Notes under the pieces: model-generated | Databases searched by the model: none | The model's input: only the letters and a program-made list of their open reading frames with translations | What the model was told of the DNA's origin: nothing | Shown here: piece by piece, positions 53,062 through 62,425 of the stretch | Layout of the letters: each line of letters starts with the position of its first letter | How positions within the stretch are numbered: the first letter of the stretch is position 1 | Origin: Fusobacteriota bacterium | GTDB taxonomy: Bacteria > Bacillota > TC1 | DNA length: 64,000 bases | Reading direction: 5' to 3' | Assembly: GCA_009773805.1 (NCBI GenBank) | Contig: WTXA01000001.1 | Span: 62,001 to 126,000, forward strand | Program-made: the position numbers and the translations under genes

Positions 53062-54360
53062 ATGATTGATCGTTATTCTAGAAAAGAAATGAAAGCTATT
53101 TGGTCTGAAGAAAATAAGTTCAAAGCATGGCTAGAAGTTGAGATATTGACTGTTGAAGCTTATGCCCATTATGGAATGATACCAAAAGAAGATGCAAAAG
53201 CAATAAGGGATAAGGCTTGTTTTACAGTCGATAGAATATTAGAAATCGAAGAAACAACAAAGCATGACGTTGTGGCCTTTACAAGGGCTGTGAGTGAAAG
53301 TCTTGGAGATGAGAAGAAGTGGGTGCATTACGGACTGACTTCTACTGATGTTTGTGATACTGCTTATGGTTATCTTTTTAAACAAGCTAATAAAATATTA
53401 ACTAAGGATTTGCTTAGATTAAAAGAAACTCTAAAAGTTAAGGCATTAGAGTACAAATATATCCCGATTATTGGTAGAACACATGGTATTCATGGCGAGC
53501 CAACTGCACTTGGACTTAAGTTTGCTCTTTGGTATGAAGAGATAAATAGGAATATTGAACGTTTTGAAATGGCTAAAAGACAAATAGAAGTAGGTAAAAT
53601 TTCTGGAGCTGTAGGTAACTTTGCTCATAGTAGGCTAGAAATTGAAGAATATGTCTGTGAACATCTAGGAATAGATTATGCAAAAATTAGTACTCAAGTT
53701 CTGCAAAGAGACAGACATGCTTTTTATCTTTCAACGATAGCTATTATAGCTTCTAGTTTGGAAAAAATGGCAGTAGAAGTAAGACATTGGCAAAGAACTG
53801 AAGTTCAAGAACTAAGTGAATTCTTTAGTGAAGGTCAAAAAGGATCAAGCGCTATGCCTCATAAAAGAAATCCTATCGGATCTGAAAATATAACTGGTTG
53901 TGCTAGAGTAATTAGGGGCTATATGTTAACTGCTTTTGAAAATATTCCATTGTGGCATGAAAGAGATATATCCAATTCAGCACCAGAAAGAATAATAATG
54001 CCTGATGCTACAATATTATTAGATTATGCCTTGTATAGATTCAATAATATTCTAACAAATATTTTAGTGTTTGAAGAAAATATGATGGCTAATATAAATA
54101 AGACCAATGGCCTTATCTATTCACAAAGAGTAATGTTGGCGCTTATTAATAAAGGTTGGTCTAGAGAAAAAGCCTACGATATAATTCAACCATTGGCGAT
54201 GAAATCATATAAAGAAAAAATTTTATATAAGGATTTGTTAGCAGCCGATAATGAAGTAGCTTTAATTTTGAACCAAGAAGAACTAGATGGATTATTCAAT
54301 CCTGAATATTATTTGAGAAATGTAAATAATATTTATAAAAGAATTGGACTTGTTGAGTAG
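53062..54360 (+). CDS. purB: Adenylosuccinate lyase
   Basis: 432 residues from ATG 53062 behind AAGGAG; an upstream in-frame ATG at 53029 is inside hairpin 2 of the leader. PurB acts twice in purine synthesis, cleaving SAICAR and adenylosuccinate to release fumarate. Signature [11 protein letters not shown] near 262-272, the T-S-T-D-V motif near 85-93, and the catalytic H-G-I-H-G-E region with G-R-T-H near 140. It stands alone with no other pur genes nearby, so regulation through its own leader would make sense. Confidence 0.97.
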   Translation: MIDRYSRKEMKAIWSEENKFKAWLEVEILTVEAYAHYGMIPKEDAKAIRDKACFTVDRILEIEETTKHDVVAFTRAVSESLGDEKKWVHYGLTSTDVCDTAYGYLFKQANKILTKDLLRLKETLKVKALEYKYIPIIGRTHGIHGEPTALGLKFALWYEEINRNIERFEMAKRQIEVGKISGAVGNFAHSRLEIEEYVCEHLGIDYAKISTQVLQRDRHAFYLSTIAIIASSLEKMAVEVRHWQRTEVQELSEFFSEGQKGSSAMPHKRNPIGSENITGCARVIRGYMLTAFENIPLWHERDISNSAPERIIMPDATILLDYALYRFNNILTNILVFEENMMANINKTNGLIYSQRVMLALINKGWSREKAYDIIQPLAMKSYKEKILYKDLLAADNEVALILNQEELDGLFNPEYYLRNVNNIYKRIGLVE

Positions 54361-54372
54361 AAAGGTGTATTT

Positions 54373-54828
54373 ATGAGAAAAATATTTATTTTTTTATTAA
54401 TTATAGGGATAGGTGTTGGGACATACTTTGGTATTAAAAGCTTGTCAAAGCAAGGTGAACCAGCAAAAACGATAGAGCAACCAAATGAAATTGTTTATAA
54501 GTTGGTTTCAATTGAAAGACTACAGGAACTACCAGGTGATATATCAGCTAATGGTACTAATGAGTGGCTTGTTGTTAAAGTTTTCGGACAGAATCATGAT
54601 ACAGTAAATAGGTTGTTCAACATGTATTATTTTACTTTTGAAGATGAAGAGGGTAATATTTATGAAAACAATCCAAATAGTTTAAATGATGCAATTATTT
54701 ATGGAGAATTAGTTGTGGATGGTACAATATCAGGCACCATAGTGTTCAAAGTTCCTGCTGAATCTGTGGGGAAATTAATTATAACTGATGAAGAATACAT
54801 AGAAGTTCAAGAATTGAATATAAAATAA
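54373..54828 (+). CDS. Membrane-anchored protein, possible immunoglobulin-like domain
   Basis: 151 residues. M-R-K is followed by a hydrophobic segment (about 4-22, I-F-I-F-L-L-I-I-G-I-G-V-G) without a lipobox cysteine, so it is an N-terminal anchor. The exposed part (about 45-150) has alternating strands and the pattern E-W-L-V-V-K-V-F-G-Q-N ... T-F-E-D-E-E-G-N, like the DUF4352/Ig-like accessory domains in Gram-positive envelope proteins. That match is by pattern only. It follows purB by 12 bases and ends in a terminator. No function proposed. Confidence 0.65.
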   Translation: MRKIFIFLLIIGIGVGTYFGIKSLSKQGEPAKTIEQPNEIVYKLVSIERLQELPGDISANGTNEWLVVKVFGQNHDTVNRLFNMYYFTFEDEEGNIYENNPNSLNDAIIYGELVVDGTISGTIVFKVPAESVGKLIITDEEYIEVQELNIK

Positions 54829-54853
54829 AACCTAGGTTGTCCTAGGTTTTCCT
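54827..54853 (+). terminator. Terminator after the anchored protein
   Basis: 10-bp stem AAAACCTAGG (54827-54836) and CCTAGGTTTT (54841-54850), TTGT loop, then CCT. The T run is part of the stem. Confidence 0.75.
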
Positions 54854-54877
54854 ATAAATAAACAGTAAAGAGGCGAA

Positions 54878-55768
54878 ATGGAAAAATACCTAATATTAAT
54901 TAAAAAATTCGATAATCTGAATGAGGCAGCCTATGAAGTCATTATTGATCAACTTTATGATCTTGGTGTTGAAGGGGTAGAGATTAAGACACCTTGGACC
55001 CAAAAAGAATTAGATGAAGTTAATGGGGACTATTTTGATATAGAAAATAATGCTGATGAAACTATCATAAATGCCTATATTACGGAAGAAACATTTCTAA
55101 TTAATAAGGCATCTATTGATAGATTAATTGGAGATTATGAGATAAGTGGTGTGGAAGAAGAATCTAAGTGGTTATTAGCTTATCAAAAATATTTTAATAT
55201 AATGAAACCAGGTAAAAGATTTGTTATAGTTCCAGCCTGGATGGAATATGAGCCAAAAGAAAATGAACTAATCATAAAAATAGATCCTAGTATAGCCTTT
55301 GGTACAGGTAGTCATCCAACAACTAAGAATGTTTTATTGTTAATGGAAGAGATGGATTTTATAGGCAAGAAGGTTGTAGATGTAGGAGCTGGTTCAGGTA
55401 TTCTATCATACGGGGCTAGTTTACTTGGAGCTAAGGATATTTTAGTAATTGATAATGATTTGGATGCAATTAAGGTATCTAAAGAAAACCTTACTCACAT
55501 AGAATGTATTGAATACAAAATAAATGATTTATTAGATGGAATTGATAATAAATTTGATATTATTATTGCAAATATAGTTGCAGATGTTATTGTCCTATTA
55601 TCAGACTATCTTGAAGTTAATCTTTCTAGTGGTGGAGTATTCCTAGTTTCTGGCATAATTGAAAATAAATGGCCAATAGTTTTTCAAAAGATTCTTTCTA
55701 AAGGACTTGTTCTTGAGAAGATGATAAAAGAACAAGATTGGGTTACTGCAAAGTTTATCAAGGAGTAA
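54878..55768 (+). CDS. prmA: Ribosomal protein L11 methyltransferase
   Basis: 296 residues. It trimethylates ribosomal protein L11 using SAM. The N-terminal L11-recognition domain is followed by the Rossmann methyltransferase domain: F-G-T-G-S-H-P-T-T near 141-149, motif I V-D-V-G-A-G-S-G-I-L near 166-175, and the catalytic-loop N-I-V-A near 227 (family NI.A). It lies between dnaJ-purB and mtaB; prmA after dnaJ is typical for Firmicutes, but here purB and an envelope protein intervene. It overlaps nothing upstream and adjoins mtaB. Confidence 0.95.
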   Translation: MEKYLILIKKFDNLNEAAYEVIIDQLYDLGVEGVEIKTPWTQKELDEVNGDYFDIENNADETIINAYITEETFLINKASIDRLIGDYEISGVEEESKWLLAYQKYFNIMKPGKRFVIVPAWMEYEPKENELIIKIDPSIAFGTGSHPTTKNVLLLMEEMDFIGKKVVDVGAGSGILSYGASLLGAKDILVIDNDLDAIKVSKENLTHIECIEYKINDLLDGIDNKFDIIIANIVADVIVLLSDYLEVNLSSGGVFLVSGIIENKWPIVFQKILSKGLVLEKMIKEQDWVTAKFIKE

Positions 55769-55770
55769 TG

Positions 55771-57045
55771 ATGAAAAAAGTTGCGATATATATATTAGGC
55801 TGCAGAGTAAATCAAAGTGAAGGTGAAAGCTTCATTGAGTACTTCAAAGAAAATGGCTATGAAGTTGTAGATTTCAATGAACTGGCAGATATATACCTAA
55901 TACATACCTGCACTGTTACTAGTCAGGCTGATAGCAAAAGCAGACAAATGATCAGAAAAGCTAAAAAAATTAACCCATTAGGTAAGGTTATTGTTACAGG
56001 TTGTTATGCTCAAACAGAACCAGGCACTATACTTGGGATGCCTGAAGTTGATTTGGTTGTTGGCATGAGAGATAGAAACAAGATATTAGAATTACTTGGT
56101 GAAGAAAAAGCTCATATTATAGAATTAAATAGAGAACAAAAATTTGAAGATCTAAAATTGGCTACACCAGAAACAACAAGAGCTTTCCTTAAGATACAGG
56201 AAGGTTGCGAAAGTTTTTGTAGCTATTGTATAATACCAATTGCTAGAGGTCCTGTTAAAAGCAGACCAGAAAATAGTATAATACAAGAAATAAAAATGCT
56301 TGAGAGCAAAGGTTACAAGGAAATTATATTAACAGGTATTCATGCTGGAGCTTATGGTAAGGATACTGATTCATCAATTACACAACTGATGAGAAAGATA
56401 GTTAAAGAAACCATTATTACTAGGATAAGATTCGGATCACTAGACCCAAATGAAATAACCTCTGAATTTATTGAGTTATTTAAAAATGAAAGATTTATGC
56501 CTCATATACATTTGGCTCTTCAAAGTGGCTCTGATAGTGTTCTGAAAAGAATGAACCGTAAGTACGATACAAGATTGTATAAAGAAGTAATTCATAGATT
56601 AAAAGAAATCAAAGGGCCAACACTTTCAGTAACAACTGACATAATGGTAGGGTTTCCTGGTGAATTAGAAGAAGAACACAAAGAATCAATGAAGTTTATT
56701 GATTTAGTAGGGATAGATAACTTACATATATTTAAATATTCCAAGAGAAAAGGTACTAGAGCAGCGGATTTTCCAGACCAAGTTAATGATCAAATCAAGA
56801 AAGCTAGAGCTTTGGAGATGGCAAAATTAAGAGATTCTCTTCACAAGCAGTTCTTAAAAAGCTTAATTGGCATGGAAATGAATGTACTTATTGAAAAACA
56901 TTCAAATAACCTGATAGAAGGTTATAGCGAAAACTATATAAAAGTCATAATTAAAGGAAATGATAAAAAGTTATTAGAAAATACCATCGTAAAAGTGGAA
57001 ATTAGTAATGTAAACAAAGACATGTTGATAGGAGGTATATTATGA
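55771..57045 (+). CDS. mtaB: tRNA (N6-threonylcarbamoyladenosine(37)-C2)-methylthiotransferase MtaB
   Basis: 424 residues from ATG 55771, which has AGGAG at good spacing; ATG 55768 overlaps the prmA stop and is only 2 bases from the ribosome binding site. MtaB is a radical-SAM enzyme that turns t6A37 into ms2t6A37. N-terminal UPF0004 domain: G-C-R-V-N-Q-S-E-G-E near 10-19 and later Cys in H-T-C-T-V-T and T-G-C-Y-A, for the auxiliary cluster. The radical-SAM motif is C-E-S-F-C-S-Y-C-I-I-P near 143-153. A TRAM domain closes the protein. Confidence 0.95.
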   Translation: MKKVAIYILGCRVNQSEGESFIEYFKENGYEVVDFNELADIYLIHTCTVTSQADSKSRQMIRKAKKINPLGKVIVTGCYAQTEPGTILGMPEVDLVVGMRDRNKILELLGEEKAHIIELNREQKFEDLKLATPETTRAFLKIQEGCESFCSYCIIPIARGPVKSRPENSIIQEIKMLESKGYKEIILTGIHAGAYGKDTDSSITQLMRKIVKETIITRIRFGSLDPNEITSEFIELFKNERFMPHIHLALQSGSDSVLKRMNRKYDTRLYKEVIHRLKEIKGPTLSVTTDIMVGFPGELEEEHKESMKFIDLVGIDNLHIFKYSKRKGTRAADFPDQVNDQIKKARALEMAKLRDSLHKQFLKSLIGMEMNVLIEKHSNNLIEGYSENYIKVIIKGNDKKLLENTIVKVEISNVNKDMLIGGIL

Positions 57046-57380
57046 GTGATTGTTTATTTTGTAGAATAGCCAATAAAGAATTAGGAACTGAAGTCTTAAT
57101 GGAAAATGACTATTTTATGGCCTTTAGTGATATTAATCCTAAGGCACCTGTTCATGTGCTAATTATACCTAAAAAGCATTTTCAGGACATAACTGATATT
57201 GAAGGTGATATAATAGCTAAATTACCTGATTTTATAAAGGAATTAAGTGAAAAATTGGGAGTTAGTGAAAGAGGCTTTAGAATAATAACCAATAAAGGAA
57301 AAGATGGAGGTCAAATAATATTCCATACTCATTTTCATTTATTGGCAGGAAAAGACCTTGGGGATTTAATAAAGGAGTAA
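57042..57380 (+). CDS. HIT family nucleotide-binding protein
   Basis: 112 residues, the standard HIT/HINT length. The N-terminal zinc-type pair C-L-F-C-R-I is at 4-9 and the catalytic histidine triad H-T-H-F-H-L-L near 94-100. These proteins hydrolyse AMP-N or AMP-O linked substrates such as adenosine phosphoramidate. The start overlaps the mtaB stop (ATGA), so it is coupled. In Firmicutes an HIT gene commonly follows mtaB and precedes rpsU; here gltX and glnS come between. Confidence 0.96.
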   Translation: MSDCLFCRIANKELGTEVLMENDYFMAFSDINPKAPVHVLIIPKKHFQDITDIEGDIIAKLPDFIKELSEKLGVSERGFRIITNKGKDGGQIIFHTHFHLLAGKDLGDLIKE

Positions 57381-57384
57381 TAAA

Positions 57385-58821
57385 TTGAATGAAGTAAGAA
57401 CTAGATATGCACCAAGTCCAACTGGTTATATGCATATAGGAAATCTCAGAACAGCATTGTATGAATACTTAATAGCCAAAAAATTTAAAGGTAAATTTAT
57501 ACTAAGGATAGAAGATACTGATCAGGAAAGATTAGTTGAAGACTCCTTAGAGGTAATATATAAAACTTTAGAACTTGTAGGTATTAAATATGATGAAGGT
57601 CCATATTTTCAAAGTGAAAGATTAGATATTTATAAGCCATATGCCGAACAACTTGTTGAAAAAGGTGAGGCCTATTATTGTTTTTGTACCAAAGATAGAT
57701 TAGATACTTTAAGAAAAAAGCAGGAAGAAGCCGGTGAATTTGCCCATTATGACTATAATTGTCGAAATTTAGCAAAAGAAGAAATTGATGAAAAATTAAA
57801 ACATAATCAACAATATGTTATTAGACAAAAAATGCCACTAGCTGGTGAGACAACTTTTGATGATGTAGTTTATGGTAACATAAAGGTTGATAACAGTGAG
57901 TTAGAAGACCAAATTCTTTTAAAGACCGATGGTTTTCCTACATATAATTTTGCAAATGTTGTAGATGACCATTTAATGAACATAACCCACGTTGTAAGAG
58001 GTAGTGAATACCTATCCTCAACCCCTAAGTACAACTTACTATATAACTCCTTTGGCTGGGAGATACCTACATATGTACATCTACCGTTGATACTTAATGA
58101 AGAAGGACATAAACTATCCAAAAGATTAGGTGATAAAAGCTTTGAGGATTTATTAGAAGAAGGATATCTAGTGGAAGCAGTAATTAACTTTATAGCCTTA
58201 CTTGGATGGAGCCCAGGAGATGAACGTGAGTTTTTTACCTTAAAAGAACTTGAAGAAAATTTCACTATTGAAGGTATAAGTAAATCCCCATCAGTATTTG
58301 ACAAAACTAAATTAAAATGGATGAATGCTGAATATATAAGAAAAATGGATCTTATTAAATTTGCTGAATTAATCAAAAATCAGATAATAGGTGAAATAGG
58401 TAATGAACTTGATTACATTAAGATTGCTAAACTTCTTCAAAAAAGGGTTGAACTATTAACTGAAGTTGAAAGCTATCTTGGAGTATTTAAAAGTGTAGCT
58501 GAATATTCATCTGAACTATATATTCATAAGAAAATGAAGACGGATCAAGAAATTGCTCTTTCAAGTTTACAATTAGCTATTAAGAGATTGACTGAGTTAG
58601 ATGAAAATCAATACACTGAAGAAATTCTACACGATACTTTAATCAGCTTAGCAGCTGAACAAGGATTGAAAAACGGACAACTGCTTTGGCCTTTAAGAGT
58701 GGCACTAACAGGAACCGAACAGTCACCAGGTGGAGCTATAGAACTTATCGAGATATTTGGAAAAAGTAAAAGTATTAATAGAATAAATGAAGCTATTGGA
58801 AAATTAATGAAGGGTGAGTAA
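57385..58821 (+). CDS. gltX: Glutamyl-tRNA synthetase
   Basis: 478 residues from TTG 57385, AAGGAG 7 bases upstream; no in-frame ATG is near. Class I synthetase: P-S-P-T-G-Y-M-H-I-G-N at 10-20 (HIGH motif as H-I-G-N) and K-L-S-K-R near 245-250. A cysteine-containing insert (C-F-C-T-K near 98-102) suggests a zinc-like site, but the other ligand cysteines are not all clear. Because a dedicated glnS follows, this enzyme may be discriminating (Glu-tRNAGlu only), but that needs the rest of the genome. Confidence 0.95.
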   Translation: MNEVRTRYAPSPTGYMHIGNLRTALYEYLIAKKFKGKFILRIEDTDQERLVEDSLEVIYKTLELVGIKYDEGPYFQSERLDIYKPYAEQLVEKGEAYYCFCTKDRLDTLRKKQEEAGEFAHYDYNCRNLAKEEIDEKLKHNQQYVIRQKMPLAGETTFDDVVYGNIKVDNSELEDQILLKTDGFPTYNFANVVDDHLMNITHVVRGSEYLSSTPKYNLLYNSFGWEIPTYVHLPLILNEEGHKLSKRLGDKSFEDLLEEGYLVEAVINFIALLGWSPGDEREFFTLKELEENFTIEGISKSPSVFDKTKLKWMNAEYIRKMDLIKFAELIKNQIIGEIGNELDYIKIAKLLQKRVELLTEVESYLGVFKSVAEYSSELYIHKKMKTDQEIALSSLQLAIKRLTELDENQYTEEILHDTLISLAAEQGLKNGQLLWPLRVALTGTEQSPGGAIELIEIFGKSKSINRINEAIGKLMKGE

Positions 58822-58823
58822 TT

Positions 58824-60473
58824 ATGCTAAATTTTAAAGAAGTTAATTTTGGGTTTTTAGATGACATAATTTCTGATGACTTAAAGAGTGGTTATCACAA
58901 AGATATAATTACAAGATTTCCTCCTGAACCAAATGGCTATTTGCATATTGGACACGCAAAAGCTATATCAGTAAATTTTGGCCTTGCGGCTAAATATGAT
59001 GGGAAATGTCATTTGAGATTTGATGATACAAATCCGGAAAAAGAAGATAAGGAATATGTTGAGGCTATTAAGAATGATATTAAATGGCTCGGTTTTAATG
59101 TTAGTGACAATATATATTATGCTTCAGAATATTTCCTCGAAATGTATAACTTTGCAGTAAAACTAATCAAGGATGGTTTGGCTTATGTTTGTCAACTAAG
59201 CCCTGAAGAGATGAGAGAATATAGGGGAACGTTAACCACACCTGGTAAAGATAGTCCTTATCGTAACAGAAGTATTGTAGATAATATACAGATGTTCCAA
59301 GAAATGAAAGCTGGACTTCATAATGAAGGTACAATGGTCTTAAGATTAAAAATAGATATGAAATCACCGAATCTTAATATGAGAGATCCAATAATTTACA
59401 GAATATTAAAGCAGGTGCATCATCATATAGGTGAGGGTTGGAATATTTATCCGATGTACGATTATGCTCATCCAATTGAAGATGCCTTGGAAAATATTAC
59501 TCATTCTTTTTGTAGCTTAGAGTTTGAAGATCACCGACCACTTTATGACTATATATTAAAGAATTTAGAATTTGATAAACCACCAAAACAAAGAGAATTT
59601 GCAAGACTTAATATCAATTATACAGTTATGAGTAAAAGAAAACTTCTCGCACTAGTTGAAGAAGGATTAGTAGAGGGTTGGGATGATCCTCGAATGCCAA
59701 CTATTTCAGGTTTAAAAAGAAGAGGCTACCCAAAGGATGCTATTATTAAGTTCGTTATTGAAGCTGGTATAGCCAAAAGTAACAGTGTTGTAGATATTGC
59801 CCAATTAGAAGCAGCAGTTCGTGAAGAATTAAACTATACAGCTGTTAGAGGTATGGCAGTGGTGGATCCTATAAAAGTAATAGTAACTAATTTTGAAAAA
59901 GAAATTGAATGGCTAGAAGTGGATATTAACCCAGAACAAATGGACCTAGGTAAAAGAAAAGTACCCTTTACAAAAGAACTATATATAGAAAAGAATGATT
60001 TTTCTCTAGACCCGCCAAAAGGATATAGAAGACTTTTTAAAGGTAATGAAGTGAGATTTAAAGGGGCCTATTATCTAAAGTGCGAAGACTATAAACTTGA
60101 CGAGAACGGGGAAGTAGTTGAAGTCTATTGTACTTATGATGAAAAAACTAAGGGTGGCTGGACTGATGATGGTAGAAAAGTTAAAGGAACAATCCAGTGG
60201 ATATCTGTAGAACATGCCCTTCCTAGTGAATTCAGATTGTTTGACAGACTCTTTAGGGATGCTAATCCTGAAAAGGACGATTTTAGAGATAATATCAATC
60301 CTGAGTCTAAAGTTGTAAAAAGTGGCTTTGTTGAAGACTTTTTAAGAGGCTCTGATGTAGGTCATGCTTGTCAATTCCTAAGAAATGGATATTTTGCATT
60401 AGATCAAGATAGTTGTGATGATAAATTAGTTTTCAATAGAGTTGTTTCGTTAAAAGATTCATTTAATAAATAA
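58824..60473 (+). CDS. glnS: Glutaminyl-tRNA synthetase
   Basis: 549 residues, typical GlnRS length. HIGH motif in P-P-E-P-N-G-Y-L-H-I-G-H-A-K near 32-45 and the K-M-S-K-S equivalent V-M-S-K-R near 268-272. The GlnRS-specific R-F-D-D-T-N-P near 68-74 and the two C-terminal anticodon-binding beta barrels (from about 340) are present. It charges tRNA(Gln) directly, unlike most Firmicutes, which use GatCAB transamidation; some clostridia acquired glnS by transfer. It starts 2 bases after gltX. No base-composition break is obvious, so any transfer is not recent. Confidence 0.95.
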   Translation: MLNFKEVNFGFLDDIISDDLKSGYHKDIITRFPPEPNGYLHIGHAKAISVNFGLAAKYDGKCHLRFDDTNPEKEDKEYVEAIKNDIKWLGFNVSDNIYYASEYFLEMYNFAVKLIKDGLAYVCQLSPEEMREYRGTLTTPGKDSPYRNRSIVDNIQMFQEMKAGLHNEGTMVLRLKIDMKSPNLNMRDPIIYRILKQVHHHIGEGWNIYPMYDYAHPIEDALENITHSFCSLEFEDHRPLYDYILKNLEFDKPPKQREFARLNINYTVMSKRKLLALVEEGLVEGWDDPRMPTISGLKRRGYPKDAIIKFVIEAGIAKSNSVVDIAQLEAAVREELNYTAVRGMAVVDPIKVIVTNFEKEIEWLEVDINPEQMDLGKRKVPFTKELYIEKNDFSLDPPKGYRRLFKGNEVRFKGAYYLKCEDYKLDENGEVVEVYCTYDEKTKGGWTDDGRKVKGTIQWISVEHALPSEFRLFDRLFRDANPEKDDFRDNINPESKVVKSGFVEDFLRGSDVGHACQFLRNGYFALDQDSCDDKLVFNRVVSLKDSFNK

Positions 60474-60493
60474 TCAATTTTTAGATTGAAATA

Positions 60494-60522
60494 TTGACTA
60501 TCTGTATATAATTAGCTATAAT
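60494..60522 (+). promoter_or_regulatory. rpsU promoter
   Basis: TTGACT (60494-60499), 17-base spacer, perfect TATAAT (60517-60522). Confidence 0.88.
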
Positions 60523-60577
60523 GTTAAAGTAAGTATAAAATTAAACCCATCCTGTAACGGTGGAGGGAGGGATAAAT

Positions 60578-60751
60578 ATGAGTGAAATTAAAGTAGGAAA
60601 AACTGAGTCTCTTGACGCTGCGCTACGTAGATTTAAGAGGTCTTGTCAAAAATCAGGAGTTCTTTCAGAAGTTAGAAAGAGAGAGCACTATGAAAAGCCT
60701 AGTGTTAAGAGAAAGAAAAAATCTGAAGCTGCAAGAAAACGTAAGTTTAAA
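60578..60751 (+). CDS. rpsU: 30S ribosomal protein S21
   Basis: The gene runs from ATG 60578 to a stop ending at 60754, giving 58 residues. GGAGGG lies at -12; an in-frame ATG at 60560 falls in the ribosome binding site region. The basic sequence has the [10 protein letters not shown] near 14-23 and [10 protein letters not shown] near 34-45 blocks of S21, with a K/R-rich tail. S21 sits near the mRNA path on the 30S. Own promoter, followed by a terminator-like hairpin and thiN. A competing longer frame across this region, starting at 60612, is not a gene. Confidence 0.97.
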
Positions 60752-60762
60752 TAAGCTAGTAT

Positions 60763-60793
60763 TGGGTCTACCTTTGGGTAGGCCTATTTATTT
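60763..60793 (+). terminator. Terminator-like hairpin after rpsU
   Basis: 8-bp stem GGTCTACC (60765-60772) and GGTAGGCC (60777-60784, one G-U pair), TTTG loop, then TATTTATTT. It overlaps the thiN leader, so thiN may be reached only by read-through. Confidence 0.65.
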
Positions 60794-60803
60794 GGAGGGG
60801 AAA

Positions 60804-61439
60804 ATGAAAGGATTAATAATATTACCATATACAACAATTGATAAGATTAGTCTATTGAAGTTGGTAAGCGAAGCTGATTATATAATTGGCGTTGATGGCG
60901 GTTGTGGTGTAACCTACGAGAATAAGATTACACCTGATTTAATTATTGGCGATTTTGATTCCCTAAATATAAATATATTAGAATATTATAGAGATCAAAA
61001 AACAGAAATTATAACTTTAGAAGAAGAAAAAGATATAACTGATGGGGAAGCAGGAATCATTGAAGGCTTTAAAAGAGGATGTACTGAATTATTGATATGT
61101 GCTCCTAGCTATTATTTGGAAACTGATCATATATTGGGGAATATTTTTCTTTTAAGTAAATACAAGAATTGTACAATTATAAATGAAAATGAAATGATTA
61201 AGATACTAAAAGCAGGAAATATGATTTTAAATAGAGCTGATGGACTAAAAGTATCAATTATTCCCTTGATGAAATCAGAAGTCAAAATAAGTGGATTTAA
61301 ATATGATGGTATTTTTAATATTGATGTTGGGGACTCTCTAACATTAAGAAATGAAATAGTAGAAAAAACAGTTGAAATAGCCTTGATAAATGGCGAAATA
61401 TTGATTATTCAAAGATTTAAAAGTGATAGTATGATATAA
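60804..61439 (+). CDS. thiN: Thiamine pyrophosphokinase
   Basis: 211 residues from ATG 60804, GGAGGGG 4 bases upstream. It transfers pyrophosphate from ATP to thiamine. Motifs: I-I-G-V-D-G-G near 29-35, P-D-L-I-I-G-D-F-D-S-L near 47-57, the E-K-D-I-T-D-G-E-A Mg region near 76-84, and the late D-G-L-K-V-S-I-I-P strand. The usual order rpe-thiN-rpmB is not kept. Here it follows rpsU and precedes phoH, and the longer open frame beginning at 60612 out of frame with rpsU has no ribosome binding site. Confidence 0.93.
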   Translation: MKGLIILPYTTIDKISLLKLVSEADYIIGVDGGCGVTYENKITPDLIIGDFDSLNINILEYYRDQKTEIITLEEEKDITDGEAGIIEGFKRGCTELLICAPSYYLETDHILGNIFLLSKYKNCTIINENEMIKILKAGNMILNRADGLKVSIIPLMKSEVKISGFKYDGIFNIDVGDSLTLRNEIVEKTVEIALINGEILIIQRFKSDSMI

Positions 61440-61468
61440 TTGAAGATGATGTTTTTAAGGAGGAAAAA

Positions 61469-62425
61469 GTGATTAAGAATATCAATTTCGAAATTATAAA
61501 TAATGAAGATTTGGCTGAATTATGTGCAGATGAATTTAAGTACATAAAAATGATTGAAGTCAGCCAAAATATTAAATTGGAAATAAATAAAGATAATATA
61601 AATATATCAGGACAAGAAGAAGACATATATAAAGGGAAGAAAATTATTGATGTTTTGTTAGGTAGAATTAATAGTGGTTTAAAGTTAAATGTGGAAACTT
61701 TAGAACATTATACTTCAAATGATAACTTCCAAGAAATAATTGATAAGAATATAGAAAATTCAAAAGAAGCAATAGCCTTCACTTATGATAACAAAATCAT
61801 TAGGGCTAAATCTCATGGTCAAAAATACTATATTGACAGTATAAATAGAAATGATTTAACTTTTTGTTTGGGACCTGCAGGAACAGGTAAAACTTTTCTA
61901 GCTGTACTTATGGCAACGGAAGCTTTAAGAAAGAAAGAAGTAAAGAAAATAATTTTAGTCAGACCTGCTGTAGAAGCAGGAGAACAACTAGGATTCCTTC
62001 CAGGTGATCTTCAAGAAAAAATACAACCATACATAAGACCCCTTTATGATAGTTTATTCTTTTTATTAGGTTTTGAACAAGTTGAAAAACTTCTAGAACG
62101 TAAGGTGATTGAAATAGCGCCTTTAGCCTATATGCGAGGGAGAACTTTAGATGATGCGTTCATCATACTTGATGAAGGTCAAAATGCCACTGTAGAACAA
62201 ATGAAAATGTTTCTAACTAGATTTGGATTTAACTCAAAAGTTGTTGTTACTGGAGATCCTTCACAAAATGACTTGAAAAAGGGAGAAGTTTCAGGTTTAT
62301 TACATAGTGTTGAACTTTTAAGAGGTATTAAAGGTATTAAAATTATAAAATTATATAAAAATGATGTTTTCAGACATCATTTGGTAAAAGAAATTATTGA
62401 AGCATATGAAAAGGGAGGTATCTAA
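61469..62425 (+). CDS. PhoH family ATPase
   Basis: 318 residues from a GTG start behind AAGGAGG. Residues 1-110 include a KH-like part; the ATPase domain has Walker A G-P-A-G-T-G-K-T-F near 135-143, R-P-A-V-E-A-G-E-Q-L-G-F-L-P near 167-180 and Walker B I-I-L-D-E-G-Q-N near 232-239. PhoH proteins pair almost always with YbeY, as here with a one-base overlap. The role is thought to lie in RNA metabolism (helicase or endonuclease linked), not well defined in this group. Confidence 0.95.
   Translation: MIKNINFEIINNEDLAELCADEFKYIKMIEVSQNIKLEINKDNINISGQEEDIYKGKKIIDVLLGRINSGLKLNVETLEHYTSNDNFQEIIDKNIENSKEAIAFTYDNKIIRAKSHGQKYYIDSINRNDLTFCLGPAGTGKTFLAVLMATEALRKKEVKKIILVRPAVEAGEQLGFLPGDLQEKIQPYIRPLYDSLFFLLGFEQVEKLLERKVIEIAPLAYMRGRTLDDAFIILDEGQNATVEQMKMFLTRFGFNSKVVVTGDPSQNDLKKGEVSGLLHSVELLRGIKGIKIIKLYKNDVFRHHLVKEIIEAYEKGGI

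Noticed and set aside
57870-58376. 168-residue minus-strand open frame
   Set aside because: Lies antisense within gltX, no family features.
60612-60803. Upstream extension of the thiN frame over rpsU
   Set aside because: It overlaps rpsU in another phase without a ribosome binding site; the thiN start at 60804 has GGAGGGG.
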